Below the pieces are notes generated by a model. That model saw only the letters and a program-made list of their open reading frames with translations, made no database searches and was not told where the DNA came from. Below are positions 18,507 to 28,968 of a stretch of DNA of 64,000 bases, in pieces. Position numbers and translations under genes: made by a program. The DNA comes from Burkholderia latens. GTDB lineage: Bacteria > Pseudomonadota > Gammaproteobacteria > Burkholderiales > Burkholderiaceae. The first letter of the stretch is position 1. Every line of letters starts with the position of its first letter. The stretch covers positions 682,001 to 746,000 of the forward strand of contig NZ_CP013435.1 in the NCBI RefSeq assembly GCF_001718795.1, read 5' to 3'.

Positions 18507-18899
18507 ATGATCGGTAACTGGAACTACGGCACGGGCCGCCGCAAGAGCGCAGTCGCACGTGTCTTCATCAAGGCTGGCAAGGGCGACATCATCGTCAACG
18601 GCAAGCCCATCGCTGACTACTTCTCGCGTGAAACGTCGCTGATGATCGTGCGTCAGCCGCTGGAACTCACGAACCACGGCCAGACGTTCGACATCAAGGT
18701 CAACGTCAATGGCGGCGGTGAAACGGGCCAGGCAGGCGCAGTGCGTCACGGCATCACCCGCGCACTGATCGACTACGATGCGACGCTGAAGCCGTCGCTG
18801 TCGAACGCAGGCTTCGTCACGCGCGATGCACGTGAAGTCGAGCGTAAGAAGGTTGGTCTGCGCAAGGCACGCCGCGCAAAGCAGTTCTCGAAGCGTTAA
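18507..18899 (+). CDS. rpsI: 30S ribosomal protein S9
   Basis: S9 contacts tRNA in the P site through its C-terminal tail. The 130-residue protein starts [20 protein letters not shown] and ends in the basic tail [11 protein letters not shown], whose final arginine reaches the anticodon loop in known structures. An AAGGGGAG lies just before the start. It is co-transcribed with rplM and closed by a terminator at 18942-18976. Confidence 0.98.
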   Translation: MIGNWNYGTGRRKSAVARVFIKAGKGDIIVNGKPIADYFSRETSLMIVRQPLELTNHGQTFDIKVNVNGGGETGQAGAVRHGITRALIDYDATLKPSLSNAGFVTRDAREVERKKVGLRKARRAKQFSKR

Positions 18900-18941
18900 T
18901 TTCGCTTCATGGCCGCGTCGCCTTCGGGCGGCGTCCGCCCG

Positions 18942-18976
18942 AAAAACCGCCAGTCATCGCGCTGGCGGTTTTTTTA
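18942..18976 (+). terminator. rplM-rpsI terminator
   Basis: ACCGCCAG and CTGGCGGT pair around an eight-base loop, with an A-rich 5' flank and a T7 run after the stem. It is 42 bp past the rpsI stop. Confidence 0.9.
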
Positions 18977-19013
18977 TGCCCGCGCGGCGGCGCCCGCGGA
19001 ACGTTTCGTGAAC

Positions 19014-19041
19014 TGAAATCAACAAGAACCTATTGATTTCA
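19014..19041. promoter_or_regulatory. 9-bp inverted repeat upstream of erpA
   Basis: TGAAATCAA (19014-19022) and TTGATTTCA (19033-19041) are perfect inverted arms with a 10-bp spacer. A possible -10 box TACAAT follows at 19072-19077, placing the repeat near -55. It may be an operator for an activator or iron-sulfur regulator. It does not match the type 1 IscR consensus as I know it. Confidence 0.45.
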
Positions 19042-19105
19042 TGGACATCAGCACGATCTTCTGATCGGCCCTACAATAGCGGCTAAAGCTTTTTGGAGAG
19101 TTCGC

Positions 19106-19477
19106 ATGAACGCTGTTACCGAATCCGCAGCAACGACGGCCGAAATGCCGGTACCGTTCGTCTTCACCGACGCCGCGGCCGACAAGGTCAAGCAACTGAT
19201 CGACGAAGAGGGCAATCCCGACCTGAAGCTGCGCGTGTTCGTGCAAGGCGGCGGCTGCTCGGGCTTCCAGTATGGCTTCACGTTCGACGAGGAAGTCAAC
19301 GAGGACGACACCGTGATGAACAAGAATGGCGTCCAGCTGCTGATCGACTCGATGAGCTACCAGTATCTGGTCGGCGCCGAGATCGACTACAAGGACGACC
19401 TCAATGGCGCCCAGTTCGTGATCAAGAACCCGAATGCCACGACCACCTGCGGGTGCGGCTCGTCGTTCTCGGTCTGA
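19106..19477 (+). CDS. erpA: Iron-sulfur cluster insertion protein ErpA
   Basis: ErpA is an A-type carrier that hands [Fe-S] clusters to apo-proteins, including isoprenoid-synthesis enzymes. The 123-residue protein holds the three conserved cysteines, Cys51 ([11 protein letters not shown]), Cys115 and Cys117 (TTCGCGSSF). The ATG at 19106 follows a TTTGGAGAG ribosome binding site. It follows the rpsI terminator and has its own upstream region with an inverted repeat. A terminator follows at once. Confidence 0.95.
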
Positions 19478-19510
19478 GCGCGCGACGGACGTGTCCGGTT
19501 CGCCAGAATG

Positions 19511-19538
19511 AAAACGGGGCTACATGCCCCGTTTTTTT
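19511..19538 (+). terminator. erpA terminator
   Basis: AAAACGGGGC and GCCCCGTTTT pair around TACAT, followed by more T residues. It lies between the convergent erpA and anmK genes and may serve both. Confidence 0.9.
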
Positions 19539-19582
19539 ATTCCCGTGCGCGGCGTGAACGCGTGCGTCGTGCTGGCGGGTCG

Positions 19583-20731
19583 TCAGCGTGGGTAGAGGGC
19601 GCCGAGCACGCGTTCGCCCGCCGCACCGGTCACGCTTGCAAGATTTCCCGGCTGGCGGGCGGTAAAGCGGTACGCGAGCCACGCGAACGCGAGCGCCTCG
19701 ACCTGCTGCGGCGGCACGCCGAGCGCGGCAGTGGTGTCGACCGCCGCCGGCACGCCGGCGTCGCGCAGTGCGTCCTTCAGCGCGGCCAGCAGCACAGGAT
19801 TGCGCGCGCCGCCGCCGCAGACGAACACGGCGCTGCAATCCGCCGCATGCTGCGCGATTTCGCGCGCGACCGACACGGCCGTGAGCGCGGTCAGCGTGGC
19901 CTGCACGTCTTCGGGCGCGACCTGCGGGAACGCCGTCAGCTTCGCGTCGAGCCACGCGGGATTGAACAGGTCGCGGCCGGTACTCTTCGGCGGCGGCGCG
20001 GTGAAGTACGGTTCCGCGAGCAGCGCGTCGAGCAGCGGCGCGTGCACGGTTCCGCGCGCGGCGAACTTGCCGCCGTCGTCGTACGGCTTGCCGAGGTGGC
20101 GTGTCGCCCATGCGTCGAGCAGCGCATTCGCGGGGCCGCAGTCGAAGCCGCGCACGTCGCCGCCTGCGGCGGGCAGGATCGTGATATTGCTGATCCCGCC
20201 GAGATTGCAGACGACCCGCGTGTCGCCGGCGGCCCCGAACACCGTCGCATGAAATGCCGGCGCGAGCGGGGCGCCGTGGCCGCCTGCCGCGACGTCGCGG
20301 CTGCGGAAATCGGCGATGACGTCGATATGCGCGAGCTCCGCGAGCAACGCCGGATTGTTGAGCTGACGCGTGTAGCCGCGCTCCGGACGATGCCGCACCG
20401 TCTGGCCGTGCACGCCGATCGCGCGGATGTCGTCGCGCGCCAGCCCGGCCGTGCGCTGCAGCTCGTGGCAGCACACCGCGTAGCGTGCGACGAGCGCGTT
20501 CGCCGCGACCGATTCGCGATCGATTTCGTTGTCGCCGGGCTGCTGCAGCGCGAACAGCGCGTCGCGCAGCGACTGCGCGAAGCCGACGAACGCTTCCGCG
20601 AGCACGACGGGCGCCTTGCCCGTCTCGAAACGCACGGCGACGCCATCGACGCCGTCCATGCTGGTTCCCGACATCAGCCCGAAGTAAATGCCGTCGGCAG
20701 GATGGGCGGGTTGCGGATGTCGTTGCGGCAC
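19583..20731 (-). CDS. anmK: Anhydro-N-acetylmuramic acid kinase
   Basis: AnmK phosphorylates 1,6-anhydro-MurNAc released during cell-wall turnover so that it re-enters metabolism as MurNAc-6-phosphate. The 382-residue protein shows the ATP-binding [12 protein letters not shown] (about 18-29), [21 protein letters not shown] and the [10 protein letters not shown] block of the sugar kinase/actin-like fold. It begins with GTG at 20731-20729. A GAGGAG eight bases upstream supports that start, and no earlier ATG fits. It diverges from tyrS. Confidence 0.95.
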   Translation of the reverse strand: MPQRHPQPAHPADGIYFGLMSGTSMDGVDGVAVRFETGKAPVVLAEAFVGFAQSLRDALFALQQPGDNEIDRESVAANALVARYAVCCHELQRTAGLARDDIRAIGVHGQTVRHRPERGYTRQLNNPALLAELAHIDVIADFRSRDVAAGGHGAPLAPAFHATVFGAAGDTRVVCNLGGISNITILPAAGGDVRGFDCGPANALLDAWATRHLGKPYDDGGKFAARGTVHAPLLDALLAEPYFTAPPPKSTGRDLFNPAWLDAKLTAFPQVAPEDVQATLTALTAVSVAREIAQHAADCSAVFVCGGGARNPVLLAALKDALRDAGVPAAVDTTAALGVPPQQVEALAFAWLAYRFTARQPGNLASVTGAAGERVLGALYPR

Positions 20732-20873
20732 GTTGGGTTCTCCTCGATCATGCGGCGCGGGCCGGTGCCGCGCGCCTTGCGCCCGATTATCCGCGCAACC
20801 TGACGCGTCGTTAAGCGATCCACGCGCAAGTTATGGGAAAATCCCTGTCTTTGCGACATTCTTCCCGGCACCG

Positions 20874-22115
20874 ATGAGCACCGAACCCAGTTCCAAGCCT
20901 GTTTTCCCGATCACCGACGAAGTCCGCCATGCGCTCGCCGTCACGAAGCGCGGCGTCGACGAACTGCTGATCGAGGAAGAATTCGCGCAGAAGCTCGCGC
21001 GCAGCGCGGCCACCGGCACGCCGCTGCGCATCAAGCTCGGCCTCGATCCGACCGCGCCCGACATTCACATCGGCCATACGGTCGTGCTGAACAAGATGCG
21101 TCAGCTGCAGGACCTCGGTCACACGGTAATCTTCCTGATCGGCGATTTCACGTCGCTGATCGGCGATCCGTCGGGCCGCAACGCGACGCGGCCGCCGCTC
21201 ACGCGCGAGCAGATCGAAGCGAACGCGAAGACCTATTTCGAGCAGGCCGCGCTCGTGCTCGATCGCGACAAGACCGAGATCCGCTACAACAGCGAATGGT
21301 CGATGCCGCTCGGCGCCGACGGCATGATCAAGCTCGCGTCGCGTTACACCGTCGCGCGGATTCTCGAGCGCGAGGACTTCACGAAGCGCTTCCAGAGCGG
21401 CGTGCCGATCTCGATCCACGAATTCCTGTACCCGCTGATGCAGGGCTACGACTCGGTCGCGCTGAATGCCGACCTCGAGCTCGGCGGCACCGATCAGAAG
21501 TTCAACCTGCTGGTCGGCCGCGAACTGCAGAAGCAATACGGCCAGGAACAGCAGTGCATTCTGACGATGCCGCTCCTCGAAGGCCTGGACGGCGTCGAGA
21601 AGATGTCGAAGTCGAAGGGCAACTACGTCGGCATCAGCGAGAAGCCGACCGACATGTTCGGCAAGCTGATGAGCATCTCGGACACGCTGATGTGGCGTTA
21701 CTTCGAACTGCTGTCGTTCCGCAGCATGGAAGAAATCGCCGGCTTCAAGCGCGACGCAGAAGGCGGCCGCAACCCGCGCGACTTCAAGGTGCTGCTCGCG
21801 CAGGAAATCGTCGCGCGCTTCCACTCGCAGGCCGATGCCGAGCGGGCGCTGGAGGATTTCAACCACCGCGCGAAGGGCGGCGTGCCGGACGATATCCCGT
21901 CGGTCACGCTCGCGGGCGCACCGCTCGCGATCGGCCAGTTGCTGAAGCAGGCGGGCCTCGTGCCGTCGACGAGCGAAGCGCTGCGCAACATCGAGCAGGG
22001 CGGTGTGAAGATCGACGGCGCGACGGTGTCCGACAAGGGCCTGAAGGTCGACGCCGGCGAGTTCGTCGTCCAGGTCGGCAAGCGCCGCTTCGCGCGCGTC
22101 ACGCTGACCGCATGA
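20874..22115 (+). CDS. tyrS: Tyrosyl-tRNA synthetase
   Basis: This class I aminoacyl-tRNA synthetase charges tRNA-Tyr. It has 413 residues. The HIGH motif is at about 65-68 (DIHIGHTVV) and KMSKS is near 243 ([12 protein letters not shown]). A C-terminal S4-like RNA-binding domain follows ([19 protein letters not shown]). The ATG at 20874 gives the expected N-terminus. The stop overlaps the start of dtd in an ATGA junction, so the charging enzyme and its D-amino-acid editing partner are translated together. Confidence 0.97.
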   Translation: MSTEPSSKPVFPITDEVRHALAVTKRGVDELLIEEEFAQKLARSAATGTPLRIKLGLDPTAPDIHIGHTVVLNKMRQLQDLGHTVIFLIGDFTSLIGDPSGRNATRPPLTREQIEANAKTYFEQAALVLDRDKTEIRYNSEWSMPLGADGMIKLASRYTVARILEREDFTKRFQSGVPISIHEFLYPLMQGYDSVALNADLELGGTDQKFNLLVGRELQKQYGQEQQCILTMPLLEGLDGVEKMSKSKGNYVGISEKPTDMFGKLMSISDTLMWRYFELLSFRSMEEIAGFKRDAEGGRNPRDFKVLLAQEIVARFHSQADAERALEDFNHRAKGGVPDDIPSVTLAGAPLAIGQLLKQAGLVPSTSEALRNIEQGGVKIDGATVSDKGLKVDAGEFVVQVGKRRFARVTLTA

Positions 22116-22570
22116 TCGCGCTGATTCAGCGCGTGAAGCGCGCCGACGTGCGCGTCGGCGACCGCACGACCGGCGAGATCGGCCCGGGCCTGCTCGCGCT
22201 CGTCTGCGCGGAGCGCGGCGACACCGAGGCCGTGGCCGACAAACTGCTCGCGAAGGTGCTGGGCTACCGCGTGTTCAGTGACGCGGCCGGCAAGATGAAC
22301 CTGCCGGTGTCGAACATCGACGGCGCAGGCCGCGCCGGCGGGCTGCTGCTCGTGTCGCAGTTCACACTCGCCGCTGATACCAACAGCGGGCTGCGGCCGA
22401 GCTTCACGCCGGCGGCGCCGCCCGACGAAGGCGCGCGCCTGTTCGACTATTTCGTCGCGGCCGCGCGCGCGCGTCATTCGGTCGTCGAGACCGGCGAGTT
22501 CGGCGCCGACATGCAGGTGTCGCTCGTCAACGACGGCCCGGTGACGTTCTGGCTGCAAGTGCGGCCCTGA
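22112..22570 (+). CDS. dtd: D-aminoacyl-tRNA deacylase
   Basis: DTD removes D-amino acids, notably D-tyrosine, and glycine from mischarged tRNAs. The 152-residue protein has the family hallmarks [13 protein letters not shown] (about 86-98) and the C-terminal [10 protein letters not shown], which carries the cross-subunit Gly-Pro motif of the active site. Its start lies within the tyrS stop, consistent with a shared function in tyrosine-tRNA quality control. Confidence 0.95.
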   Translation: MIALIQRVKRADVRVGDRTTGEIGPGLLALVCAERGDTEAVADKLLAKVLGYRVFSDAAGKMNLPVSNIDGAGRAGGLLLVSQFTLAADTNSGLRPSFTPAAPPDEGARLFDYFVAAARARHSVVETGEFGADMQVSLVNDGPVTFWLQVRP

Positions 22571-22603
22571 GCGGCCCTGATACTTTCCCGGAGACGCGCC
22601 GCG

Positions 22604-23266
22604 ATGGCAACCACGCAAATCCTGTTCATTCGCCATGGCGAGACGGCCTGGAACCGCATCAAGCGGATCCAGGGCCATATCGACATTCCGCTGGCCGACA
22701 CGGGGCTCGCGCAGGCGCAGCGGTTGGCGGCCCGGCTGGTGCGCGAAGCGCGCGACGGCCAGCGCATCGACGCGATTTATTCGAGCGACCTGATGCGCGC
22801 GCAGCAGACCGCGCAACCCTTCGCCGATGCGCTCGGGCTGCCGCTGCAGTTGCGCGAAGGGCTGCGCGAACGCTCGTACGGCGTGTTCCAGGGGCATGAC
22901 AGCACCGAGATCGAGACGCTGTTCCCGGATGCGTATGCCGCATGGCAGACGCGCGACCCCGGCTTCGCGCCCGACGGCGGCGAGTCGCAGCGCGAGTTCT
23001 ATCACCGTGTGCTGCATGCGCTCGAGCCGATCGTCGCGTCGCATCCGGGCGGACGCATCGCATGCGTCGCGCACGGCGGCGTGCTCGACTGCGTCTATCG
23101 CTTTGCAAACGGCATCGACCTGGCAGCGCCGCGCAGCTATCAACTGCTCAACACGAGCATCAATGTCGTCGATTACGTCGATGGTCGCGCGCAGATCGTC
23201 CATTGGGCCGACGTGTCGCATCTCGATACCGCGAGCGACGACGACGGGTATCGCAAGGTGCTTTGA
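22604..23266 (+). CDS. Histidine phosphatase family protein (phosphoglycerate mutase-like)
   Basis: This is a branch 1 histidine phosphatase of 220 residues. The phospho-accepting histidine is in FIRHGETAWN (about residue 11). A second catalytic histidine is in CVAHGGVLDCV near residue 154. Arg and Glu residues of the pocket lie in SSDLMRAQQTA and RERSYG. The substrate cannot be told. Relatives include GpmB-like and alpha-ribazole phosphatases, and none of the cobalamin genes is nearby. It lies 33 bp after dtd and may share its transcript. Confidence 0.88.
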   Translation: MATTQILFIRHGETAWNRIKRIQGHIDIPLADTGLAQAQRLAARLVREARDGQRIDAIYSSDLMRAQQTAQPFADALGLPLQLREGLRERSYGVFQGHDSTEIETLFPDAYAAWQTRDPGFAPDGGESQREFYHRVLHALEPIVASHPGGRIACVAHGGVLDCVYRFANGIDLAAPRSYQLLNTSINVVDYVDGRAQIVHWADVSHLDTASDDDGYRKVL

Positions 23267-23410
23267 TCCGGGCGTGTGCGCCTGCTCGTCACGGATATAT
23301 CCGTTGAGCGGAATGCCGCGCTGGGAGCGGGCAGGATTGACGCCCGGTCACGCGACCGCGCGCGGGCGCAGGATCGTCAGCCTGTTTCGGGTAGACGATC
23401 AGCAGAGCCG

Positions 23411-24364
23411 TCAGCCGGGTGGCGTGCCGTCGGGCGGTGTCGCGGCCGCGCGGCGTCGTGCGCGTTTCGACGCACCATTGACCAGCGCCCAGCGCAGCAC
23501 CGGCGCGACGGCCCGGACCCCTGGACGCACCACCGCGCGCCGCAGCGGCGCGAACGTCGCTACGCGCAGCATCCGTTGCGCCCAGGGCGGCAGCAGGTCG
23601 ATTCCAGCATGCATCATCAGCGACGCGGCCGGACGCAGTGCCGGCGTGGCGACCGGCGCGTTCATCAGGATATCCATCACGTCGAACGTGCGCGGCCCCG
23701 CCGCGAGTTCGGACTGCATTCGCGCGAGATACGTCGCGACTTCGGCGCGTGAACGCGGGACGTCCACGGCGCCCAGCAACTCGGCGATCAACGCCGTTTC
23801 GGCGTAGTAGCCGTCCTGCAGTTCGTCCGGCAGCGACGGATTCACATAGCGCAAGTGCGCGGCGAGGAAGCTCGATACTTCCGCGACATGCACCCACGTG
23901 AGCAACGCCGGATCGTCGGCCCGGTATGGACGGCCGTCGGGCGCGGTGCCCGAGACGCGCGCGTGGATCGCCTTCACGCGTTCGATCAGCGCCAGGGCGT
24001 CCGCGCGGCTGCCGAACGTCGTGCCCGTGATGAACGTCGCGGTGCGCCGCAAGCGGCCGAGGATGTCGGTGCGGAACGACGAGTGATCCCAGACGCCCGC
24101 AAGCGCGAGCGGGTGGAGTGCCTGCAGCAGCAGCGCGGCGATGCCGCCCGTCATCATCGACGTGAAATCGGCATGCACGCGCCAGCAGATCGCATCGGGG
24201 CCGAACAGCCCCGGGTCGCCGGGCGGGGACGACAGATCGATCGACGGACCGCCGCCGCCTGCCGTCAGGTGCGTGACGCCCGCCACGAGCCGTTTGCGGA
24301 TCGGCTCGGCCCAGCGCGGGCCCGGTGCCGGGGCGGAGCGGTGTGAGCTGGGCGGCGTGGTCAT
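23411..24364 (-). CDS. Oxygenase MpaB-like protein (DUF2236)
   Basis: The 317-residue protein belongs to the DUF2236/MpaB-like family, whose characterised relatives are haem-dependent oxygenases or latex-cleaving enzymes. The family-typical blocks are WRVHADFTSMMTGG, LHPLALAGVWDHSSF and DILGRLRRTATFITGTTFG, with a conserved histidine in LLTWVHVAEVSSF. It lies 24 bp downstream of ruvB on the same strand, so it is probably co-transcribed with it, though no functional link is evident. The substrate is unknown. Confidence 0.82.
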   Translation of the reverse strand: MTTPPSSHRSAPAPGPRWAEPIRKRLVAGVTHLTAGGGGPSIDLSSPPGDPGLFGPDAICWRVHADFTSMMTGGIAALLLQALHPLALAGVWDHSSFRTDILGRLRRTATFITGTTFGSRADALALIERVKAIHARVSGTAPDGRPYRADDPALLTWVHVAEVSSFLAAHLRYVNPSLPDELQDGYYAETALIAELLGAVDVPRSRAEVATYLARMQSELAAGPRTFDVMDILMNAPVATPALRPAASLMMHAGIDLLPPWAQRMLRVATFAPLRRAVVRPGVRAVAPVLRWALVNGASKRARRRAAATPPDGTPPG

Positions 24365-24388
24365 GGCTGGCTTCGTGCTGGCAGCGGG

Positions 24389-25456
24389 TTACTTCCCGTC
24401 CGGGGTATCCCACATGTCGCGTTCGGTGTTGCGGACGTCGGGCGCGGAAAGCCCGAAGTGGCGATACGTGAGCAGCGTCGCGACTCGCCCGCGCGGCGTG
24501 CGCTGCAGGAAGCCCTGCTGGATCAGATATGGTTCGAGCACGTCCTCGATCGTGTCGCGCTCCTCGCCGATCGCCGCCGCGAGGTTGTCGATGCCGACCG
24601 GACCGCCGTCGAACTTGTGCAGGATTGCCTCGAGCAGCTTGCGGTCCATCAGGTCGAAGCCGACCGGATCGACGTCGAGCATTGCGAGCGCGGCGTCGGC
24701 GACGGCCGCGGTGATCTGGCCGTCGGCCTTCACTTCCGCATAGTCGCGCACGCGGCGCAGCAGCCGGTTCGCAATCCGCGGCGTGCCGCGCGAGCGCTTC
24801 GCGATCTCCAGCGCGCCATTTGGATCGATCTGCGCGTTCAGCAGCGACGCCGAGCGGCGCACGATGCGCGACAGCTGATCGGCATCGTAGAACTCGAGCC
24901 GGGCGACGATACCGAAGCGGTCGCGCAGCGGATTGGTCAGCATCCCCGCGCGCGTGGTCGCACCCACGAGCGTGAACGGCTGCAGGTCGAGCTTCACGCT
25001 GCGCGCGGCCGGCCCTTCACCGATCATGATGTCGATCTGGTAATCCTCGAGCGCCGGATACAGGATTTCCTCGACGACCGGCGACAGACGGTGGATCTCG
25101 TCGATGAACAGCACGTCGTTCGCTTCGAGGTTGGTCAGCAGCGCGGCGAGGTCGCCCGCGCGTTCGAGCACGGGGCCCGACGTCTGCCGCAGGTTCACGC
25201 CCATTTCACGCGCGATGATGTGCGCGAGGGTCGTCTTGCCGAGGCCCGGCGGCCCGAACAGCAGCACGTGGTCGAGCGGCTCGGAACGGCGCTTCGCGGC
25301 TTCGATGAAGATCTCGAGCTGGCCGCGCACCTTTTCCTGGCCGACGTAGTCGTCGAGCTGGCGCGGCCGCAGCGCGCGTTCGAACACCTCCTCGTGCGAC
25401 GAGGCGGGCGTGGCGGCGATGATCCGCTCGGCGGCAAGTTTGTCGGTTTCAATCAT
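24389..25456 (-). CDS. ruvB: Holliday junction branch-migration helicase RuvB
   Basis: RuvB is the AAA+ motor that drives branch migration with RuvA. The 355-residue protein has Walker [10 protein letters not shown] (Lys74), Walker B FIDEIH (Asp119-Glu120), the sensor GATTRAG and the C-terminal winged-helix block [12 protein letters not shown]. The ATG at 25456 ([13 protein letters not shown]) fits the family; a longer frame upstream is disregarded. It lies 121 bp after ruvA in the ruvC-ruvA-ruvB order. Confidence 0.97.
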   Translation of the reverse strand: MIETDKLAAERIIAATPASSHEEVFERALRPRQLDDYVGQEKVRGQLEIFIEAAKRRSEPLDHVLLFGPPGLGKTTLAHIIAREMGVNLRQTSGPVLERAGDLAALLTNLEANDVLFIDEIHRLSPVVEEILYPALEDYQIDIMIGEGPAARSVKLDLQPFTLVGATTRAGMLTNPLRDRFGIVARLEFYDADQLSRIVRRSASLLNAQIDPNGALEIAKRSRGTPRIANRLLRRVRDYAEVKADGQITAAVADAALAMLDVDPVGFDLMDRKLLEAILHKFDGGPVGIDNLAAAIGEERDTIEDVLEPYLIQQGFLQRTPRGRVATLLTYRHFGLSAPDVRNTERDMWDTPDGK

Positions 25457-25577
25457 GCGGCCATTGTACCGCGCACCGTCGCGCGGCCGAACTGGCCGAA
25501 CGGCCGACTGGCGCGCCCCGCACGGCGGCGCGACACTGGCTCCGACAGGTGGTTCCGACAACCGGCTCGGGCGGCCG

Positions 25578-26159
25578 TTACACCTTCGACAGCGCCTTCA
25601 GCGCGAGCTTGATGCCTTCCGACACGCCGGTGCCCGCCGGCACGTTCTTGATCGCGGCGAGGCCTTCCTTTTCGGAATAGCCGAGCGCGACGAGCGCATT
25701 GAGGATGTCAGTCGCGTGATCGGACGGCGACGCGGCGCCGGCGAGCGCGCCGAGGTCTGCGCCGAGCTTGCCCTTCAGCTCGAGCAGCAGGCGTTCGGCA
25801 GTCTTCTTGCCGATGCCGGGCAGGCGCGTGAGGCGTGCGGCGTCCTGCATCGTCACGGCCTGCGCGAGTTCCTGCACGCTCATGCCGGACAGCACGGCGA
25901 GCGCCATGCGCGCGCCGATGCCGGTGATCTTCAGCAGTTCGCGGAAGGTCGTGCGCTCTTGCGGCGTCAGGAAGCCGTACAGCAGGTGCGCGTCTTCGCG
26001 CACGATCTGCTGCGTGAGCAGGACGACGCGTTCGCCCGTTTGCGGCAGGTTGTAGAAGGTACTCATCGGTACGTCGATTTCGTAGCCGACGCCATTGCAG
26101 TCGACGAGCAGGTGAGGCGGATTCTTTTCGAGCAGGATGCCGGCGATGCGACCGATCAT
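25578..26159 (-). CDS. ruvA: Holliday junction branch-migration protein RuvA
   Basis: RuvA forms tetramers that hold Holliday junctions open and load RuvB. The 193 residues cover the N-terminal OB fold ([20 protein letters not shown]), the two helix-hairpin-helix motifs ([15 protein letters not shown] and [16 protein letters not shown]) and the flexible C-terminal domain that binds RuvB ([15 protein letters not shown]). It is complete and of normal length. Confidence 0.97.
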   Translation of the reverse strand: MIGRIAGILLEKNPPHLLVDCNGVGYEIDVPMSTFYNLPQTGERVVLLTQQIVREDAHLLYGFLTPQERTTFRELLKITGIGARMALAVLSGMSVQELAQAVTMQDAARLTRLPGIGKKTAERLLLELKGKLGADLGALAGAASPSDHATDILNALVALGYSEKEGLAAIKNVPAGTGVSEGIKLALKALSKV

Positions 26160-26430
26160 GGATGGCGGGATGCGAGGAAGAAAGCGCGAGTGTAGCGCAG
26201 CTGCGGCGCGATGCCGACGGGGCGGCTGTCAGATCGGGGGGCGCCCCGTGCAACCTGGATGCGGACGGCCGGGGATGGCGGTAGATGGTGACGGTGTAGC
26301 CGGCAGGCGGCGGGCAATAAGTCGGGAGATGGCAGGCGATGGGGCGATGAGCCCACCAGGGCCGGCAAGCCGCGTTTCGGCCGTCCCGGTTGGCCGCCGC
26401 TGCGGCACGCGGTCGCGTGCGGCAGCGGCG

Positions 26431-26973
26431 TCAGCCGACAAGCCGACCACGCCGCACGCGCAGCCCCTGCTTCGCGAGCGCCGGCGCGATGCCGCTGATC
26501 GTGCCGAGTGTATTGCCGCTGTGCGCGTGGCAGATCGCCATGCCGAGCGCGTCGGCCGCGTCGCTGCCGGGCTGGCCGGTGAGATTGAGCAGCCGCGTGA
26601 CCATCTCCTGCATCTGGGACTTGGTCGCGCGGCCGTAACCGACGACCGCCTGCTTCAGTTGCAGCGCGGTGTATTCGGCAACCGGCAACCCGCCGGCGAC
26701 GAGTCCGCAAATCGCGGCGCCGCGCGCTTGCCCGAGCAGCAGCGTCGACTGCGGGTTCACGTTGACGAACACCTGCTCGATCGCGGCCTGGTCCGGCGCA
26801 TGCTCGCGCACGAGCGTCGACACGCCCTGGAAGATCGTACCGAGCCGGGTGGCAAGGTCGGCCGCAGGCGTGCGGATCACGCCGCTCGCGACATACGCGA
26901 GGCGGTGGCCGCTGACGTCGATGACGCCGAAGCCGGTAACGCGCAGCCCAGGGTCGATGCCGAGAATTCGCAT
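26431..26973 (-). CDS. ruvC: Holliday junction resolvase RuvC
   Basis: RuvC nicks Holliday junctions symmetrically to finish recombination. The 180-residue protein has all four acidic catalytic residues, Asp7 (GIDPGL), Glu66 (AAIEQVF), Asp138 and Asp141 ([13 protein letters not shown]). The 271-bp gap to ruvA is GC-rich and holds nothing I can support. Upstream lies the purH terminator, so ruvC probably starts its own unit. Confidence 0.97.
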   Translation of the reverse strand: MRILGIDPGLRVTGFGVIDVSGHRLAYVASGVIRTPAADLATRLGTIFQGVSTLVREHAPDQAAIEQVFVNVNPQSTLLLGQARGAAICGLVAGGLPVAEYTALQLKQAVVGYGRATKSQMQEMVTRLLNLTGQPGSDAADALGMAICHAHSGNTLGTISGIAPALAKQGLRVRRGRLVG

Positions 26974-27060
26974 GAGTGAGGAGAAAAACGTGATGCAGCG
27001 ATACTACAACGAACGGCGCGCCGGGCCGGCCGAACGGCCGCGCACGAACGCGCCGCGCAA

Positions 27061-27091
27061 TAAAAAACCCGGCGGGTGCGATACCGCCGGG
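27061..27091 (-). terminator. purH terminator
   Basis: Read on the minus strand, CCCGGCGG and CCGCCGGG pair around a short loop and run into six T residues. It lies 34 bp past the purH stop and separates the fis-purH unit from ruvC. Confidence 0.9.
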
Positions 27092-27124
27092 CTTGCGTGC
27101 AGCGGCCGCGCAGGCCGCGTGCGA

Positions 27125-28690
27125 TCAGTGACGGAAGTGGCGTACGCCCGTCAGGATCATCGCGATGCCGTGCTCGTCGGCTGCCGCGATCACTTCGTCG
27201 TCGCGCATCGAGCCGCCCGGCTGGATCACGCAAGTCGCGCCCGCCGCCACGACCACGTCAAGGCCGTCGCGGAACGGGAAGAATGCATCGGACGCAACCG
27301 CCGAACCGGCGAGCGTGAGGCCGGCGTTCTGTGCCTTGATGCTCGCGATGCGTGCGGAATCGACGCGGCTCATCTGACCCGCGCCGACGCCGAGCGTCAT
27401 GCCGTTGCCGCAGAACACGATCGCGTTCGACTTCACGTACTTCGCGACGCGCCATGCGAACAGCAGGTCGTCCATCTCCTTCTCGGTCGGCTGGCGCTTC
27501 GTGACGACGCGCAGCTCGCTCGGCTGCACGTTCTTCGAGTCGAGCGACTGCACGAGCAGGCCGCCGCCGACACGCTTCAGGTCGAATGCGTTGTGGCCGT
27601 CGCCGAGCGCGATTTCCAGCAGACGCACGTTCTGCTTCGCGGCGAACACCTGCTTCGCGGCGTCCGTGAACGACGGCGCGATCAGCACTTCGACGAACTG
27701 CTTCGCGACTGCCTGGGCGGCCGCTTCGTCGACTTCGCGATTGAACGCGATGATGCCGCCGAATGCCGACGTCGGGTCGGTCTGGAATGCCTTCGCGTAC
27801 GCGTCGGCCGAATCGCTGCCTACCGCGACGCCGCACGGGTTCGCGTGCTTGATGATCACGCAGGCCGGCGCGTCGAACGTCTTCACGCATTCCCACGCCG
27901 CGTCCGAATCGGCGATGTTGTTGTACGACAGTTCCTTGCCCTGCAGCTGGCGGTAGTTGGCCAGCGCGCCGGCCGGCGCCGCGAGGTCGCGGTAGAACGC
28001 GGCGCTCTGGTGCGGGTTCTCGCCGTAGCGCAGGTCCTGCACCTTGTCGAACGCCATGTTCAGCGTGGCCGGGTATGCGCTGCGCGATGCGTGCTGCAGC
28101 TCGTCGGTCAGGCTCGTCAGATAGTTCGTGATCGCGCCGTCGTATTGCGCGGTGTGCGCGAACACCTTGGTCGCGAGGCGGAAGTTGGTCGCGTAGCCGA
28201 TCGCGTTGCCGTTCGCCTTCATTTCGTCGAGCACGACCGCGTAGTCGGCCGGATCGACGACGACCGTCACGTCGCGGTGGTTCTTCGCGGCCGAACGCAG
28301 CATCGTCGGGCCGCCGATGTCGATGTTCTCGATCGCGTCGGCGAGCGTGCAGTCGTCCTTCGCGATCGTCGCGACGAACGGATACAGGTTCACGACAAGC
28401 AGATCGATCGTCGGGATGTTGTGCTGCTCCAGGGCCTGCATGTGCTCGGGCAGGTCGCGGCGGGCGAGGATGCCGCCGTGCACCTTCGGGTGCAGCGTCT
28501 TCACGCGCCCATCGAGCATTTCCGGAAAGCCCGTGTAATCGGCCACTTCGGTAACGGCCAGGCCGGCGTCGGCGAGAAGTTTCGCGGTGCCGCCGGTCGA
28601 CAGCAGCTTGACGCCGAGGTCGGACAGCGACTTCGCGAAGTCGACGATGCCGGTCTTGTCGGAAACGGAAATGAGCGCTTGCTTGATCAT
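27125..28690 (-). CDS. purH: Bifunctional AICAR formyltransferase / IMP cyclohydrolase
   Basis: PurH carries out the last two steps of IMP synthesis. The 521-residue protein has the N-terminal cyclohydrolase domain ([18 protein letters not shown], then [13 protein letters not shown]) and the C-terminal formyltransferase domain with [15 protein letters not shown], which contains the catalytic Lys-His pair. It follows fis by 44 bp and is closed by a Rho-independent terminator. The link with purB at the left edge is functional only. Confidence 0.97.
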   Translation of the reverse strand: MIKQALISVSDKTGIVDFAKSLSDLGVKLLSTGGTAKLLADAGLAVTEVADYTGFPEMLDGRVKTLHPKVHGGILARRDLPEHMQALEQHNIPTIDLLVVNLYPFVATIAKDDCTLADAIENIDIGGPTMLRSAAKNHRDVTVVVDPADYAVVLDEMKANGNAIGYATNFRLATKVFAHTAQYDGAITNYLTSLTDELQHASRSAYPATLNMAFDKVQDLRYGENPHQSAAFYRDLAAPAGALANYRQLQGKELSYNNIADSDAAWECVKTFDAPACVIIKHANPCGVAVGSDSADAYAKAFQTDPTSAFGGIIAFNREVDEAAAQAVAKQFVEVLIAPSFTDAAKQVFAAKQNVRLLEIALGDGHNAFDLKRVGGGLLVQSLDSKNVQPSELRVVTKRQPTEKEMDDLLFAWRVAKYVKSNAIVFCGNGMTLGVGAGQMSRVDSARIASIKAQNAGLTLAGSAVASDAFFPFRDGLDVVVAAGATCVIQPGGSMRDDEVIAAADEHGIAMILTGVRHFRH

Positions 28691-28734
28691 GATGGAACCA
28701 CCAATAGCCAGGGAAACGGGGACGGGACGGCCGC

Positions 28735-28968
28735 CTACAGCAGGCCGTGCTGCTGCAGCTTCTTGCGCAGCGTGTTGCGGTTGATGCCGAGGTACTCGGC
28801 GGCGAGCGACTGGTTGCCGCCGGCCTGTACGAGCACGACCTCGAGCATCGGCTTTTCGACGCAGGACATCACCATTTCATAGACGTCGTGCGGATTGGAG
28901 CCGTCTAGATCCCGGAAATACACGTCCAGGCTCTCGCGGACACATTGTTCGATGTTGTGCTTGCTCAT
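28735..28968 (-). CDS. fis: Fis-family DNA-binding protein
   Basis: This 77-residue protein consists largely of the Fis fold. The C-terminal helix-turn-helix is clear ([20 protein letters not shown]). It resembles the nucleoid protein Fis, which bends DNA and tunes growth-rate-dependent transcription. The start overlaps the dusB stop (ATGA), reproducing the dusB-fis pairing of other proteobacteria. It is shorter than E. coli Fis (98 residues), as is usual in beta-proteobacteria. Confidence 0.92.
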   Translation of the reverse strand: MSKHNIEQCVRESLDVYFRDLDGSNPHDVYEMVMSCVEKPMLEVVLVQAGGNQSLAAEYLGINRNTLRKKLQQHGLL

